The notes under the pieces were generated by a model. The model made no database searches. It was not told where the DNA came from and worked only from the letters and a program-made list of their open reading frames with translations. A stretch of DNA of 32,578 nucleotides from Bdellovibrionales bacterium (GTDB taxonomy: Bacteria > Bdellovibrionota > UBA1018 > JADZFF01). Position 1 is the stretch's first letter. Each line of letters opens with the position of its first letter. Positions 1 through 7,069 of this stretch are shown piece after piece. The stretch spans positions 1 to 32,578 of the forward strand of contig JADZFF010000097.1 of assembly GCA_020850015.1 (NCBI GenBank), read 5' to 3'. The translations under genes and the position numbers were made by a program.

Positions 1-634
1 CGTAGGTGGATTCCACGACGAGGTAATCCGCGTGCTCAAGGGGATCCGCCGGAGCCAGGAGCAGGGGCTCGGAGCGCCCCAAATCGCCGGTGAAGGCGAT
101 CGTCTTTCCGTCCGCCCGCACCTCGATGATGGAGGAGCCCAGGATGTGCCCGGCGTTCGTGAAGCGGGCATCGATGCCTTCCGTCACGGGAAGCCACTTG
201 CGCGGAGTTACGTCGCGGAACAGGCGCATCGCGAGAGCCGCGTCCTCCGTGGTGTAGAGCGGGAGCGCGGGTTTGTGGCGGGTGTACCGGCCCGCGTTGG
301 CCTGCTCGGCGTCCTCCTCCTGGATGTGGGCGCTGTCGAAGAGGCTGACCTTGGAGATCTCTCGCGTGGGCGCCGTGGCCATCACGGGGCCGGCGAACCC
401 GCAGCGTGCGAGCAGGGGAAGGTAGCCCGAGTGGTCCAGGTGCGCGTGAGTGAGCAACACCGCGTGAATCGAGGAGGGGGGAACGGGAAAGGACGCCCAG
501 TTCAGGAGGCGAAGGTCCTTGAGGCCTTGGAACATCCCGCAGTCCACGAGCACTCGCCGGTCTCCGGCCTGAAGCAGGAACTTGGAGCCGGTCACGGTGC
601 CGGCGCCTCCCAGGAACTCGAGCGTGAGCTTCAT
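1..634 (-). CDS. MBL-fold metallohydrolase, beta-CASP/RNA-processing type (5' part, runs off window)
   Basis: The minus-strand reading frame starts at the ATG at 632-634 and stays open to base 1, so about 211 N-terminal residues are visible and the C-terminus lies outside. It begins MKLTLEFLGGAGTVTGSKFL, typical of the beta-CASP branch of the metallo-beta-lactamase fold (YSH1/CPSF73-like exonucleases). The zinc-binding signature HAHLDHSG lies at residues 63-70, followed by the later metal-site stretches NAGHILGSS and FTGDLGRS. Family members are mostly RNases, so RNA processing is the likely role, but the beta-CASP domain itself is not in view and the substrate cannot be told. The gene diverges from the CBS operon at 864 across 229 bases. 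Confidence is high for the fold and moderate for the nuclease role. Confidence 0.88.
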   Translation of the reverse strand, partial: MKLTLEFLGGAGTVTGSKFLLQAGDRRVLVDCGMFQGLKDLRLLNWASFPVPPSSIHAVLLTHAHLDHSGYLPLLARCGFAGPVMATAPTREISKVSLFDSAHIQEEDAEQANAGRYTRHKPALPLYTTEDAALAMRLFRDVTPRKWLPVTEGIDARFTNAGHILGSSIIEVRADGKTIAFTGDLGRSEPLLLAPADPLEHADYLVVESTY

Positions 635-703
635 CGGGGGAGTCTATCAGCGGGTGATCGAACCCGGCATTGGGACTTGCGTCGAGGGCGCTGCCCATGA
701 TTT

Positions 704-718
704 GAGACGAAATGTCTC
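704..718. promoter_or_regulatory. Dyad GAGAC-N5-GTCTC, candidate activator site upstream of the CBS operon
   Basis: A perfect 5-bp inverted repeat, GAGAC then GAAAT then GTCTC, lies about 100 bases upstream of the candidate sigma-54 promoter at 815-830. That is the usual distance for an NtrC-type enhancer. Arm length and spacer match the palindrome in front of the NtrC-type regulator (GGGAC-N5-GTCCC inside 2937-2961), with one symmetric base change per arm. A further half-site, GGGAC, lies at 672-676. Function is inferred from this similarity and position only. Confidence 0.45.
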
Positions 719-745
719 GGAAGGATGGGTCGTGTCAAATCTGCG

Positions 746-771
746 AAAAGGAGGTACGAATGCAACTATAG
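746..771 (+). other. Orphan perfect Shine-Dalgarno with a three-codon mini-ORF
   Basis: The purine run AAAAGGAGGT is about as good a ribosome binding site as this window contains. It is followed at good spacing by ATG CAA CTA TAG (760-771), encoding only Met-Gln-Leu. No longer reading frame uses this site, and the CBS start at 864 has its own binding site. It lies upstream of the candidate sigma-54 start (about 841), so it would only be transcribed from another promoter. It may be a leader minigene, the remnant of a lost gene, or chance. Confidence 0.25.
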
Positions 772-814
772 GAAAATACAAAGCTATTTGTTTCAGGCGC
801 GCGCCGGGATCGCC

Positions 815-830
815 TGGCCTGCTTGCTGCT
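815..830 (+). promoter_or_regulatory. Candidate sigma-54 promoter of the CBS/cytochrome c/eRF1-like operon
   Basis: TGGCCTGCTTGCTGCT keeps the invariant GG and GC with the required 10-base spacing and matches the -24 TGGC and -12 TGCT cores of the sigma-54 consensus (TGGCACG-N4-TTGCW). The predicted start near 841 leaves a leader of about 23 bases holding the ribosome binding site of the gene at 864. The dyad at 704-718 lies at enhancer distance upstream, and a dedicated sigma-54 activator is encoded just downstream of the operon. Confidence 0.5.
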
Positions 831-863
831 CTAGCGTGGGCACAAGAGAGAGGAACACTTCCC

Positions 864-1301
864 ATGAAAAACATGAAGCAGATGCCTCAAATTCAGAAAG
901 TCATGACGGCCATGCCCCACACCATCGGGGCCGACATCGAGCTCAAAACCGCACAGAGTATGATGCGCGAACATCGCATCCGCCACCTTCCGGTGCAGAA
1001 GGGCGGCAAACTCGTGGGCGTGCTGACCGACCGCGATGTCAAGCTCGCCGCCGGTTTCGACGACGCGCTCAACCTGAAGGTGGAGGAGATCATGACGGAC
1101 GAGCCCTACACCGTGACTCCCGAGACGCCGCTCGATCGCGTGGTGCTCGAGATGGCCGAGAAGAAGTACGGTTGCGCCGTGATTCTGCAGGGCAATGGGA
1201 AGGTCGTGGGCATCTTTACCGCGGTCGACGGCATGAGGGTCCTGGGCGAAACTTTGGAGAGTTTCTACAAGCCCGGGCCTGACAACACCCCGAGGAAATG
1301 A
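864..1301 (+). CDS. Tandem CBS-domain protein
   Basis: A 145-residue soluble protein made essentially of two CBS motifs, the adenine-nucleotide sensing (Bateman) module. The first covers about residues 12-70 and contains GGKLVGVLTDRDVKLA; the second covers about 77-133 and contains GKVVGIFTAVDGMRVL. No effector domain is fused, so it probably senses energy charge and acts on a partner protein. The ATG at 864 was chosen because a GAGAGGA-type ribosome binding site lies at 847-853. The frame is open further upstream, but that part reads as noncoding and holds the promoter. The stop overlaps ATG codons of the next gene (ATGA at 1298-1301), so the genes are translationally coupled. A second CBS protein is encoded at 27890 behind a similar promoter. 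Confidence 0.9.
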   Translation: MKNMKQMPQIQKVMTAMPHTIGADIELKTAQSMMREHRIRHLPVQKGGKLVGVLTDRDVKLAAGFDDALNLKVEEIMTDEPYTVTPETPLDRVVLEMAEKKYGCAVILQGNGKVVGIFTAVDGMRVLGETLESFYKPGPDNTPRK

Positions 1302-1303
1302 GC

Positions 1304-2494
1304 ATGAACGCTCGTCTGCCGATCGCCGCCGCTTCCGCCTTGATCGTCGCTTTAGCGCTGGGGGCGGTCCCCGCGCGCGCCGAGGAAAAGGGCAAATCCT
1401 GGGCGTCGAAGATGAGGGATCTGGAGCGCACCTTCAAGGATCTGCTCCTGGACCTGAACAGCACCGAGAGGTTCAACGCTCCCCGGAATTTCAAGCGCAT
1501 CGAGGCCAACGCCAAGCGGTTCGCGGCGCAGGCTCATGCCTTGAAGGAGCGGGGCGCGCCCTCCCCGGACCGCGATCCCACCGTGGGTATCCTGGCCGGG
1601 CAGTTCGCGGAGGAGGCGGATCATGCGTCGGAGGCCCTGAGCTCCGGTCACCGCGCCTATGGGCGCGAGCGGCTTCGCTCGCTCGTGGGTTTTTGCATCG
1701 CCTGCCATACGCGCGACGGCGAGGGCCCGAAGTTCCGGACGATGGCCCTGGGCGAGGAAGTGAACGGGCTTTCGCACCTGGAGCGGGGCGACTTGCAGGC
1801 GGCGCTCCGCCAGTTCGACGCGGCGTTGGAGTCCTACGAGAAGGCCGTGGCCGATTCGATGCTCCTGGCGTCGAACCCCTTCGAGTGGGAACGCGCGGCC
1901 GTGGCGGGGCTTGCGGTCGCGGTGCGCGTGAGCGGAAGTCCGGACCGCGCGGCGGCGATCGTGGAGAAGGTGCGGACCGCGAAGGGCACGCCTCTGTATC
2001 TGCGTGAGCAGGCGGTGGCCTGGAAGAAGAGCATCCAGGACTGGAAGCTCGAGCCACCGCCCTCGAAGGATCGGAAGCCGGTGGAGCGCCTGCGCGAGGC
2101 CAAGCGCCTGATCGGCGAGGCGCGGGAGCAACAGAAATACCCCGCCGACCGCTCGGCGGACGTCCTCTACCTCAGGGCCTCGGCCGAGCTGCACGAGCTG
2201 CTGTCGCGGCAGCCGGACGGCGAGCATTCCACGGAAGCGCTCTACCTGACCGGCCTCTGCTACGACGTGCTCGAGGACGTGGTGCCCCGCGGCCTTCACG
2301 AGTACTACTACCTGGCCTGCATCCTCCGCTCGCCGCATACGCAGAACGCGCGGCAGTGTTTCCTCCATTACGAACAAAGCGTGTATCTGGGCTACACCGG
2401 CAGCTCGGGCACCCATCTGCCTCGCTCGGTGAAAGACAAATTGCGGCGCCTCGAGGAGCTTTCCGCTCCAGAGGGGCCGGGGAGACTTCAGTGA
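1304..2494 (+). CDS. Periplasmic cytochrome c-like protein with helical/TPR-like region
   Basis: About 396 residues. The N-terminus is a signal peptide (ARLPIAAASALIVALALG followed by ARA-EE), so the product is exported. A single heme-c attachment motif, CIACH, lies near residue 134 in a cytochrome c'-like helical section. The remainder is alpha-helical with TPR-like pieces (HLERGDLQAALRQFDAALES; later STEALYLTGLCYDVLE). I do not recognise a named family. The start at 1304 is favoured because GAGGA at 1292-1296 is well spaced for it; an ATG at 1298 is the alternative. The gene overlaps its neighbours on both sides (ATGA upstream, GTGA downstream), which places it firmly in the CBS operon. A role in periplasmic electron transfer or heme-based sensing is inference. 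Confidence 0.82.
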   Translation: MNARLPIAAASALIVALALGAVPARAEEKGKSWASKMRDLERTFKDLLLDLNSTERFNAPRNFKRIEANAKRFAAQAHALKERGAPSPDRDPTVGILAGQFAEEADHASEALSSGHRAYGRERLRSLVGFCIACHTRDGEGPKFRTMALGEEVNGLSHLERGDLQAALRQFDAALESYEKAVADSMLLASNPFEWERAAVAGLAVAVRVSGSPDRAAAIVEKVRTAKGTPLYLREQAVAWKKSIQDWKLEPPPSKDRKPVERLREAKRLIGEAREQQKYPADRSADVLYLRASAELHELLSRQPDGEHSTEALYLTGLCYDVLEDVVPRGLHEYYYLACILRSPHTQNARQCFLHYEQSVYLGYTGSSGTHLPRSVKDKLRRLEELSAPEGPGRLQ

Positions 2495-2865
2495 CGGACA
2501 AAACCGGCGGCGGCGTGACCGTGGTCTGGGTGGACCTCGACCGGGCCCGAATTTTCCACATCTCAGAAGACCGCATGGAGCGGGAGTCCGTCGAGGCGCA
2601 TCGCCACGAGCACCACACCCACGCTCTCGAGAATCACGAACGTGACTGTGTGCCGATGTACGACGAGATCGCGAAAAAGCTGGGGACCACGGACCGAGTC
2701 CTGTTGCTAGGGCCAGGTCAGGCGCGGCTCCACCTTCTCAGCCGACTCCAGGAGCACTTTCCTCTCGTGGCCCGCAAGGTCGTGGGCTGCGAGAAGTCCG
2801 ATCATCCCACCGACTCCCAGATCGCGGCCTATGCTCTCAAGTACTTCCACAAGCCAGTAGGCTGA
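2491..2865 (+). CDS. eRF1-domain-like ('translational machinery') protein
   Basis: A 124-residue soluble protein starting with GTG at 2491 that overlaps the previous stop (GTGA), with GGGGAG at 2479-2484 as ribosome binding site. It has the layout of the small bacterial proteins annotated as eRF1-domain-like: an N-terminal VVWVDLDRARIFHI strand-turn, a His-rich middle (HRHEHHTHALENHE), then VLLLGPGQARLHLLSRLQ and the conserved end SDHPTDSQIAAYALKYFH. Homologues often lie beside stress and hypoxia genes. The molecular function is unproven; resemblance to the third domain of release factor eRF1/pelota suggests ribosome or RNA binding. It is the last gene of the operon that begins at 864. Confidence 0.8.
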   Translation: MTDKTGGGVTVVWVDLDRARIFHISEDRMERESVEAHRHEHHTHALENHERDCVPMYDEIAKKLGTTDRVLLLGPGQARLHLLSRLQEHFPLVARKVVGCEKSDHPTDSQIAAYALKYFHKPVG

Positions 2866-2878
2866 ACTTGGGGGTTCC

Positions 2879-2894
2879 TGGCACGAGTGCTGCT
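2879..2894 (+). promoter_or_regulatory. Strong candidate sigma-54 promoter
   Basis: TGGCACGAGTGCTGCT matches the sigma-54 consensus TGGCACG-N4-TTGCW at every position except the first T of the -12 element. It begins 13 bases after the stop of the eRF1-like gene and points at the NtrC-type regulator. The predicted start is about 2905, giving a leader of about 89 bases that includes two inverted repeats (2906-2939 and 2937-2961). Confidence 0.65.
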
Positions 2895-2905
2895 CTGCCA
2901 CTTCT

Positions 2906-2939
2906 AAAGGCCTGATCTTCTTGCGAAGATCGGCGCTTT
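2906..2939 (+). terminator. Hairpin, possible terminator or leader structure
   Basis: GATCTTC (2914-2920) and GAAGATC (2925-2931) form a 7-bp stem with loop TTGC. The stem extends imperfectly outward through AAAG (2906-2909) and CTTT (2936-2939). There is no real U-tract, so a rho-independent terminator for the preceding operon is only possible. Because the predicted sigma-54 start is about 2905, it could equally be the 5' structure of the regulator mRNA. Confidence 0.35.
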
Positions 2940-2961
2940 GTGGGACATATTGTCCCACAAA
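2937..2961. promoter_or_regulatory. Perfect 25-bp palindrome, candidate binding site of the adjacent NtrC-type regulator
   Basis: Arm TTTGTGGGACA, spacer TAT, arm TGTCCCACAAA: 11 matching bases per arm without mismatch. It lies 32 bases upstream of the regulator start codon and downstream of the predicted sigma-54 start, a position that suits autoregulation, either as repressor or as downstream enhancer. Related GRGAC-N5-GTCYC dyads lie at 704-718 and 15798-15812. It is not followed by a U-tract on either strand, so a DNA operator is more likely than a terminator. Confidence 0.6.
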
Positions 2962-2993
2962 AATGTTGAATTGACCCAAGGGACTTAAGGGCG

Positions 2994-4439
2994 ATGAAGG
3001 ACTTCAAGGGCAGGATCGTGATCGTGGACGACGACCGGGAGATGCGCTCCCTGCTCGAGGACTTTCTCGGCTCCTCCGGATACCTGGTTCATGTCTTTCC
3101 ATTGGCCTCCGAGGCGCTCGAGGCGCTCTCACCCGGCGGGCGGCTGGCCTCCGATCAGGCCGAAGGCGACGTGGATCTCATCATCTCCGACATCCGCATG
3201 CCCCAGCTCGACGGCCTGGACTTCACCACGCGGCTCCAGAGCCTGCGCCCGGAAGTGCCCACGGTGCTGATCACGGCCTTCGGCAGCATCGAGACCGCGA
3301 TCGAGGCCATGCGCCGCGGCGCCTTCCACTATGTCGTGAAACCCTTCAAGCTCGCCGAGATGGCCGTGAACGTGGAGCGCGCGATGGAGCATCGCAAGCT
3401 CCAGCGCGACAACACGGCCCTGCGCCAGGAAGTGAAGCGTTCCTGGTCGATGGGCGGGATCGTGGGCAAGAGCCCCGGGATGAAGGCGGTGTTCGATCTG
3501 GTGAACCGTGTCTCGCAGGCCACCGCGAACGTGCTGATCACGGGCGAGAGCGGAACCGGGAAGGAAATGGTGGCGCGCGCCATCCACGAATCGGGGCCGC
3601 GCGCGCGTAGGGCTTTCGTTGCGATCAACTGCACCGCGATCCCGGAAACGCTGCTGGAGTCCGAGCTCTTCGGCCACGCCAAGGGTTCTTTCACCGGGGC
3701 GATCCAGCGCAAAAGGGGCCTCTTCGAGGAGGCTGACGGTGGAACGCTTTTCCTGGATGAGATCGGCGATATGAACGTGCAGCTTCAGTCGAAGCTCCTG
3801 CGCGTGATCCAGGAGAAGAAGGTGCGGGCCGTGGGCGAGAACGTCGATCGCCCCGTGGACGTTCGCATCGTGGCGGCCACTCACAAGGACCTCAAGGCCG
3901 CCATCAAGGACGGCCGGTTCCGGGAGGACCTCTACTACCGGCTCAGCGTGATCCCGATCGTGATCCCGCCCCTTCGTCACCGCCGGGAGGACATCCCGCT
4001 CCTTGCCGAGCACTTCCTCCGCAAGTACTCGGCCGCCAATGGGCTGCGCGTGAAGGGTTTCACGCAGAGGGCCATCGCCAAGCTCATGGAGCTTCGCTGG
4101 GACGGGAACGTGCGCGAGCTCGAGAACGTGGTGGAGCGGGCCGTGGTCCTGGCCCAGGCCCCCCTGATCGATGCGGCGGAAATCCCCACGATGGAGGCGG
4201 CCACGGCCGAGCAGTTTTTCGGGAGCGCCATCGGTGATTTTCCGACTGTGGAGCAGCTCGAGAAGCGCTACATACAGGTAGTGCTCGAGAAAACAGGCGG
4301 GCGGAAGGACAAGGCCGCTCAGATCCTGGGTTTCAACCGGCGCACGCTCTACCGGAAGGAGCGGGAGTACGGGCTCGTGGAGGCGGGCGCCGCCGACGAG
4401 CAGTCCGAGGACCACGAGACGGAAGAGCACACGAGCTGA
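2994..4439 (+). CDS. NtrC-family sigma-54-dependent response regulator
   Basis: 481 residues with the classic three domains. The receiver (about 6-125) has acidic residues D12-D14, phospho-acceptor D66 in SDIRMP, T94 and K116. The AAA+ sigma-54 activation domain (about 155-385) has Walker A GESGTGKE (184-191), Walker B GTLFLDEI, and the sigma-54 contact loop as GSFTGA (231-236), a common variant of GAFTGA. A Fis-type helix-turn-helix at the C-terminus is visible as GRKDKAAQILGFNRRTLYRK. When phosphorylated it should activate sigma-54 promoters. No kinase gene is adjacent; the nearest is at 11997-13100. A strong sigma-54 element (2879-2894) and a perfect palindrome (2937-2961) lie directly upstream, suggesting autoregulation. 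The target genes are inferred, not shown. Confidence 0.95.
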   Translation: MKDFKGRIVIVDDDREMRSLLEDFLGSSGYLVHVFPLASEALEALSPGGRLASDQAEGDVDLIISDIRMPQLDGLDFTTRLQSLRPEVPTVLITAFGSIETAIEAMRRGAFHYVVKPFKLAEMAVNVERAMEHRKLQRDNTALRQEVKRSWSMGGIVGKSPGMKAVFDLVNRVSQATANVLITGESGTGKEMVARAIHESGPRARRAFVAINCTAIPETLLESELFGHAKGSFTGAIQRKRGLFEEADGGTLFLDEIGDMNVQLQSKLLRVIQEKKVRAVGENVDRPVDVRIVAATHKDLKAAIKDGRFREDLYYRLSVIPIVIPPLRHRREDIPLLAEHFLRKYSAANGLRVKGFTQRAIAKLMELRWDGNVRELENVVERAVVLAQAPLIDAAEIPTMEAATAEQFFGSAIGDFPTVEQLEKRYIQVVLEKTGGRKDKAAQILGFNRRTLYRKEREYGLVEAGAADEQSEDHETEEHTS

Positions 4440-4490
4440 GGCATTCGGGTAGGGTGGTCTCCTGCTTCCCGGCTCGGGCGGGAATTTTCG

Positions 4491-4506
4491 TGGGACAGGC
4501 GCGGCA
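4491..4506 (+). promoter_or_regulatory. Weak sigma-54-like element containing a GTGGGACA half-site upstream of ccoI
   Basis: TGGGACAGGCGCGGCA has GG and GC at the right 10-base spacing but only about two thirds of the remaining consensus bases. It includes the half-site GTGGGACA (4490-4497), identical to one arm of the palindrome at 2937-2961. If used, transcription would start near 4517 and translation of ccoI would begin at the ATG at 4533 rather than 4506. It may be only a regulator half-site or chance. Confidence 0.22.
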
Positions 4507-6902
4507 TGGGGGCTGCAGTGTATTCTCTCCGAATGGAACAGGCGGCGGTCACAGACCTGAGGACGGCGCGGGCTCGCGCCTGCCTTCATTGCGGTTCCCG
4601 GATGAGCGGCCCCGCGGGTGGGGATTTCTGCTGCGCGGGCTGCTCCGCGGTCCATGCGCTGCTCAAGGCCCGTGGCCTGGAGAGTTTCTATTCCCTGCGC
4701 GGCAGCACCGGGCGGGGCAGGCTCGGCCTGCCGGCTGCTCTTCCCTCCGAGAGATTCTCCTACCTGGACGACCCTGAGTTCCTGCGGGACTACGCCGATC
4801 CCGACGGGCGCGGCATGCGCCTTTACCTCGAGGGCACCCACTGCGCGGCCTGCGTGTGGCTTACCGAGAAGCTTCCGGAGTTCGTGCCGGGAGTGGAGCG
4901 GCTGCGCCTGGATCTGTCCACGGGCGTCGCGCGGCTGCGCCTGGGCCCGGCCGGAAAATTCTCGGAAGCTGCCGAGGAGCTGCAGCGCCTGGGGTATCGG
5001 CCCCATCCGGTGCGCGTGGATGAATCCGAGGCGCTTCGGGTCCGCGAAGAGCGCGCGCATCTGATCCGCCTCGGTGTGTCGGCCATGGCCTCGGGCAACA
5101 TCATGCTCCTGGCCATCGCCCTCTACGCGGGCGTGGACGGGGGACTGCAGCGGTACTTCCGCTGGCTCAGCCTGGCTCTCTATCTTCCGGTGCTTCTTTA
5201 CAGCGCCCAGCCCTTCTTCCGCACGGCTTGGGCCGCCCTTCGCCGCCGCCAGGCTTCGATCGACGTGCCGATCGTGCTCGGGATCCTAATCGGAACCGTC
5301 GCGAGCCTCGTGAACCTGGTCCTGGGCTCCTCCCACATCTACTTCGACTCCCTATCGGCGATCGTGTTCCTGCTTCTGGCCACGCGGTACCTGTTGCGGC
5401 GGGTGAATCAGAGCGCCTTCCGCGCCGCCCGCCTCATGCATTTCATGGCGCCTTCGCGGGCGCGGGTTTCGCGGGGGGGCCAGTGGGTCGACTGTCCCAC
5501 GGACGCGGTCCAGGTGGGCGACCTGATCCAGGTGTTGCCGGGGGAGTGTTTCCCGGTGGACGGGGTGGTCGCCGCTGGCGCGACCTCTCTGAATCGGGCG
5601 CTTCTGACCGGGGAATCGCTGCCGGTCGCGGTGTGTCGGGGCGCGATCGTGGAGGCTGGCACCTGGAACCTGTCGTCGCCGGTCGAGGTGGAGGTCCGTT
5701 CGCGGGGCGCGTCCACCCGCCTGGGAGGCATTCTCGCGGCGATGGAGAAAGGCCTCACGGAGAGGGCTCCGATCGTGGCTTACGCGGACCGCGTCGGGCG
5801 GGCCTTCGTGGTGGCGGTTTCAGTTCTTTCGGTCGTTGGGTTTTTCGTCGGGCTTCAATACGGGTGGAACGAGGCCGTGAATCGGGCGCTCGCGGTGGCG
5901 ATCATCGTGTGTCCCTGCACCTTCGCGCTCGCCACCCCGCTCGCGATGAGCCTGGCTATCGGCAAGGCGGCCCGGAACGGCGTGCTCGTGAAAGGCGCCG
6001 AAGTCATCGAGCGGCTGGGGCGCGCGCGTACGGTGTTCCTGGACAAAACGGGCACGCTCACCGAGGGCGAGCTCGAGGTAACGAACTACGAAACGGAACG
6101 GCCCGAGGACCTCGAGGCGCTCGTGGCGTTGGAGTCGCTCTCCGTGCATCCCGTGGCGCTGGCGATCCGTCGGCGTTTTGAGCGGAGCCAAGCGCCCGGG
6201 GCGCGCCCGCGGGTGGCCGAGTTCGCGGAGATCCCGGGCTGGGGCATCAGGGGCCGGGTGGGCGGCGCCTTTTACGAAGTGCGCGCGATCGGAGGCGAGG
6301 GCGGCGAGACTCGGGTGGGGGTTTTCCGCGACGGTTGCCTCGTGGGCCGGGTGGCGCTTTCCGATCGAATGAGGCCGGACGCGCGCGAGGCCCTGGACGG
6401 ACTACGGGCGCTCGGGCTCGACGCCTGGATTCTCTCCGGCGATTCGCTCGGCCCGGTGGATCGTGTGGCCAGACACCTGGGCTTGGCTCCGGAGCGGGCG
6501 CGGGCAAGAACTTCGCCCGAAGGGAAAAGCGAGCTCGTGAAGTCTGTTCCGGAGAGCCTCATGGTGGGCGACGGCGCGAACGACGCCGTGGCGCTTGCCT
6601 CGGCCTCGGTTGGAATCGCCGTGCGCGGCGGCATGGAGGTGAGCCTCCGGGCGGCGGGCGCCTACAGCTCCAGGCCGGGGCTCATGCCTGTGCTCGGGCT
6701 CGTCCGACTCTCGCGGGAGACCTTGCGGGTGATTCGCCGAAACCTCGTTTTCGCGGTGCTCTACAATGTCGTGGGAGTGACTTGGGCGCTTTCGGGGGGC
6801 CTCAGCCCGTTGGCCGCGGCCATCCTGATGCCCGCGAGCGCGCTTACCGTGTTCCTATCCACGATGGCCGGCACACGCGCCCTTCGGAGGGCCTTTCCAT
6901 GA
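4506..6902 (+). CDS. ccoI: CcoI-type copper-translocating P1B-ATPase
   Basis: 798 residues. It has an N-terminal Cys-rich metal-binding segment (CLHC, then CCAGC), a heavy-metal-associated domain with GTHCAACVW, several membrane helices, the actuator motif TGES, the intramembrane copper motif CPC, phosphorylation motif DKTGTLT, the SVHP motif of P1B-ATPases and the hinge GDGANDA. In this family the pump supplies copper for assembly of the CuB site of cbb3 oxidase. The start is uncertain: ATG 4506 has a weak AGG upstream, and ATG 4533 (MEQAAVTDL) has none. The stop overlaps the ATG of ccoS (ATGA at 6899-6902). It is the first gene of the oxidase block, 66 bases after the NtrC-type regulator. 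Confidence 0.93.
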   Translation: MGAAVYSLRMEQAAVTDLRTARARACLHCGSRMSGPAGGDFCCAGCSAVHALLKARGLESFYSLRGSTGRGRLGLPAALPSERFSYLDDPEFLRDYADPDGRGMRLYLEGTHCAACVWLTEKLPEFVPGVERLRLDLSTGVARLRLGPAGKFSEAAEELQRLGYRPHPVRVDESEALRVREERAHLIRLGVSAMASGNIMLLAIALYAGVDGGLQRYFRWLSLALYLPVLLYSAQPFFRTAWAALRRRQASIDVPIVLGILIGTVASLVNLVLGSSHIYFDSLSAIVFLLLATRYLLRRVNQSAFRAARLMHFMAPSRARVSRGGQWVDCPTDAVQVGDLIQVLPGECFPVDGVVAAGATSLNRALLTGESLPVAVCRGAIVEAGTWNLSSPVEVEVRSRGASTRLGGILAAMEKGLTERAPIVAYADRVGRAFVVAVSVLSVVGFFVGLQYGWNEAVNRALAVAIIVCPCTFALATPLAMSLAIGKAARNGVLVKGAEVIERLGRARTVFLDKTGTLTEGELEVTNYETERPEDLEALVALESLSVHPVALAIRRRFERSQAPGARPRVAEFAEIPGWGIRGRVGGAFYEVRAIGGEGGETRVGVFRDGCLVGRVALSDRMRPDAREALDGLRALGLDAWILSGDSLGPVDRVARHLGLAPERARARTSPEGKSELVKSVPESLMVGDGANDAVALASASVGIAVRGGMEVSLRAAGAYSSRPGLMPVLGLVRLSRETLRVIRRNLVFAVLYNVVGVTWALSGGLSPLAAAILMPASALTVFLSTMAGTRALRRAFP

Positions 6903-7066
6903 GCCTGCTCTACCTGCTTGTGCCCATGGCGCTGATCCTGGGCTTCTGCTTCCTGGCAGGATTTATTTTCGCCGCCTCGCGCGGGCAGTTCGAGGACCTC
7001 GAGACCCCCGCGCACCGCATGCTGCTCCCCGAGTCTACCCCGCCTTCGGAAACAACAGAGAGGTAA
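6899..7066 (+). CDS. ccoS: CcoS, cbb3 oxidase assembly protein
   Basis: A 55-residue protein with a single N-terminal membrane helix (LLYLLVPMALILGFCFLAGF) followed by the characteristic sequence AASRGQFEDLETPAHRMLL. CcoS is a small membrane protein needed for insertion of cofactors into cbb3 oxidase. Its ATG overlaps the ccoI stop, and it ends three bases before the ccoNO start, so ccoI-ccoS-ccoNO should be co-transcribed. Confidence 0.92.
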   Translation: MSLLYLLVPMALILGFCFLAGFIFAASRGQFEDLETPAHRMLLPESTPPSETTER

Positions 7067-7069
7067 GCC

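Noticed and set aside
672-683. Second dyad GGGAC-N4-GTC near the 704 site
   Set aside because: The spacer is one base short and the right arm incomplete; at most a half-site.
582-863. N-terminal extension of the first CBS gene
   Set aside because: The frame is open, but the translation does not resemble CBS proteins, the region contains the promoter and dyad, and a good ribosome binding site sits before the ATG at 864.
3129-5060. Long open frame on the minus strand opposite the NtrC-type regulator and ccoI
   Set aside because: It is the antisense shadow of strongly recognisable genes in GC-rich DNA. Its translation is low-complexity and shows no family features.
5483-5500. GTGGG-N8-CCCAC dyad resembling the regulator sites
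   Set aside because: It lies inside the ccoI coding region and its inner GGGTC/GTCCC arms have the wrong spacing (N4), so it is probably a codon-driven coincidence.
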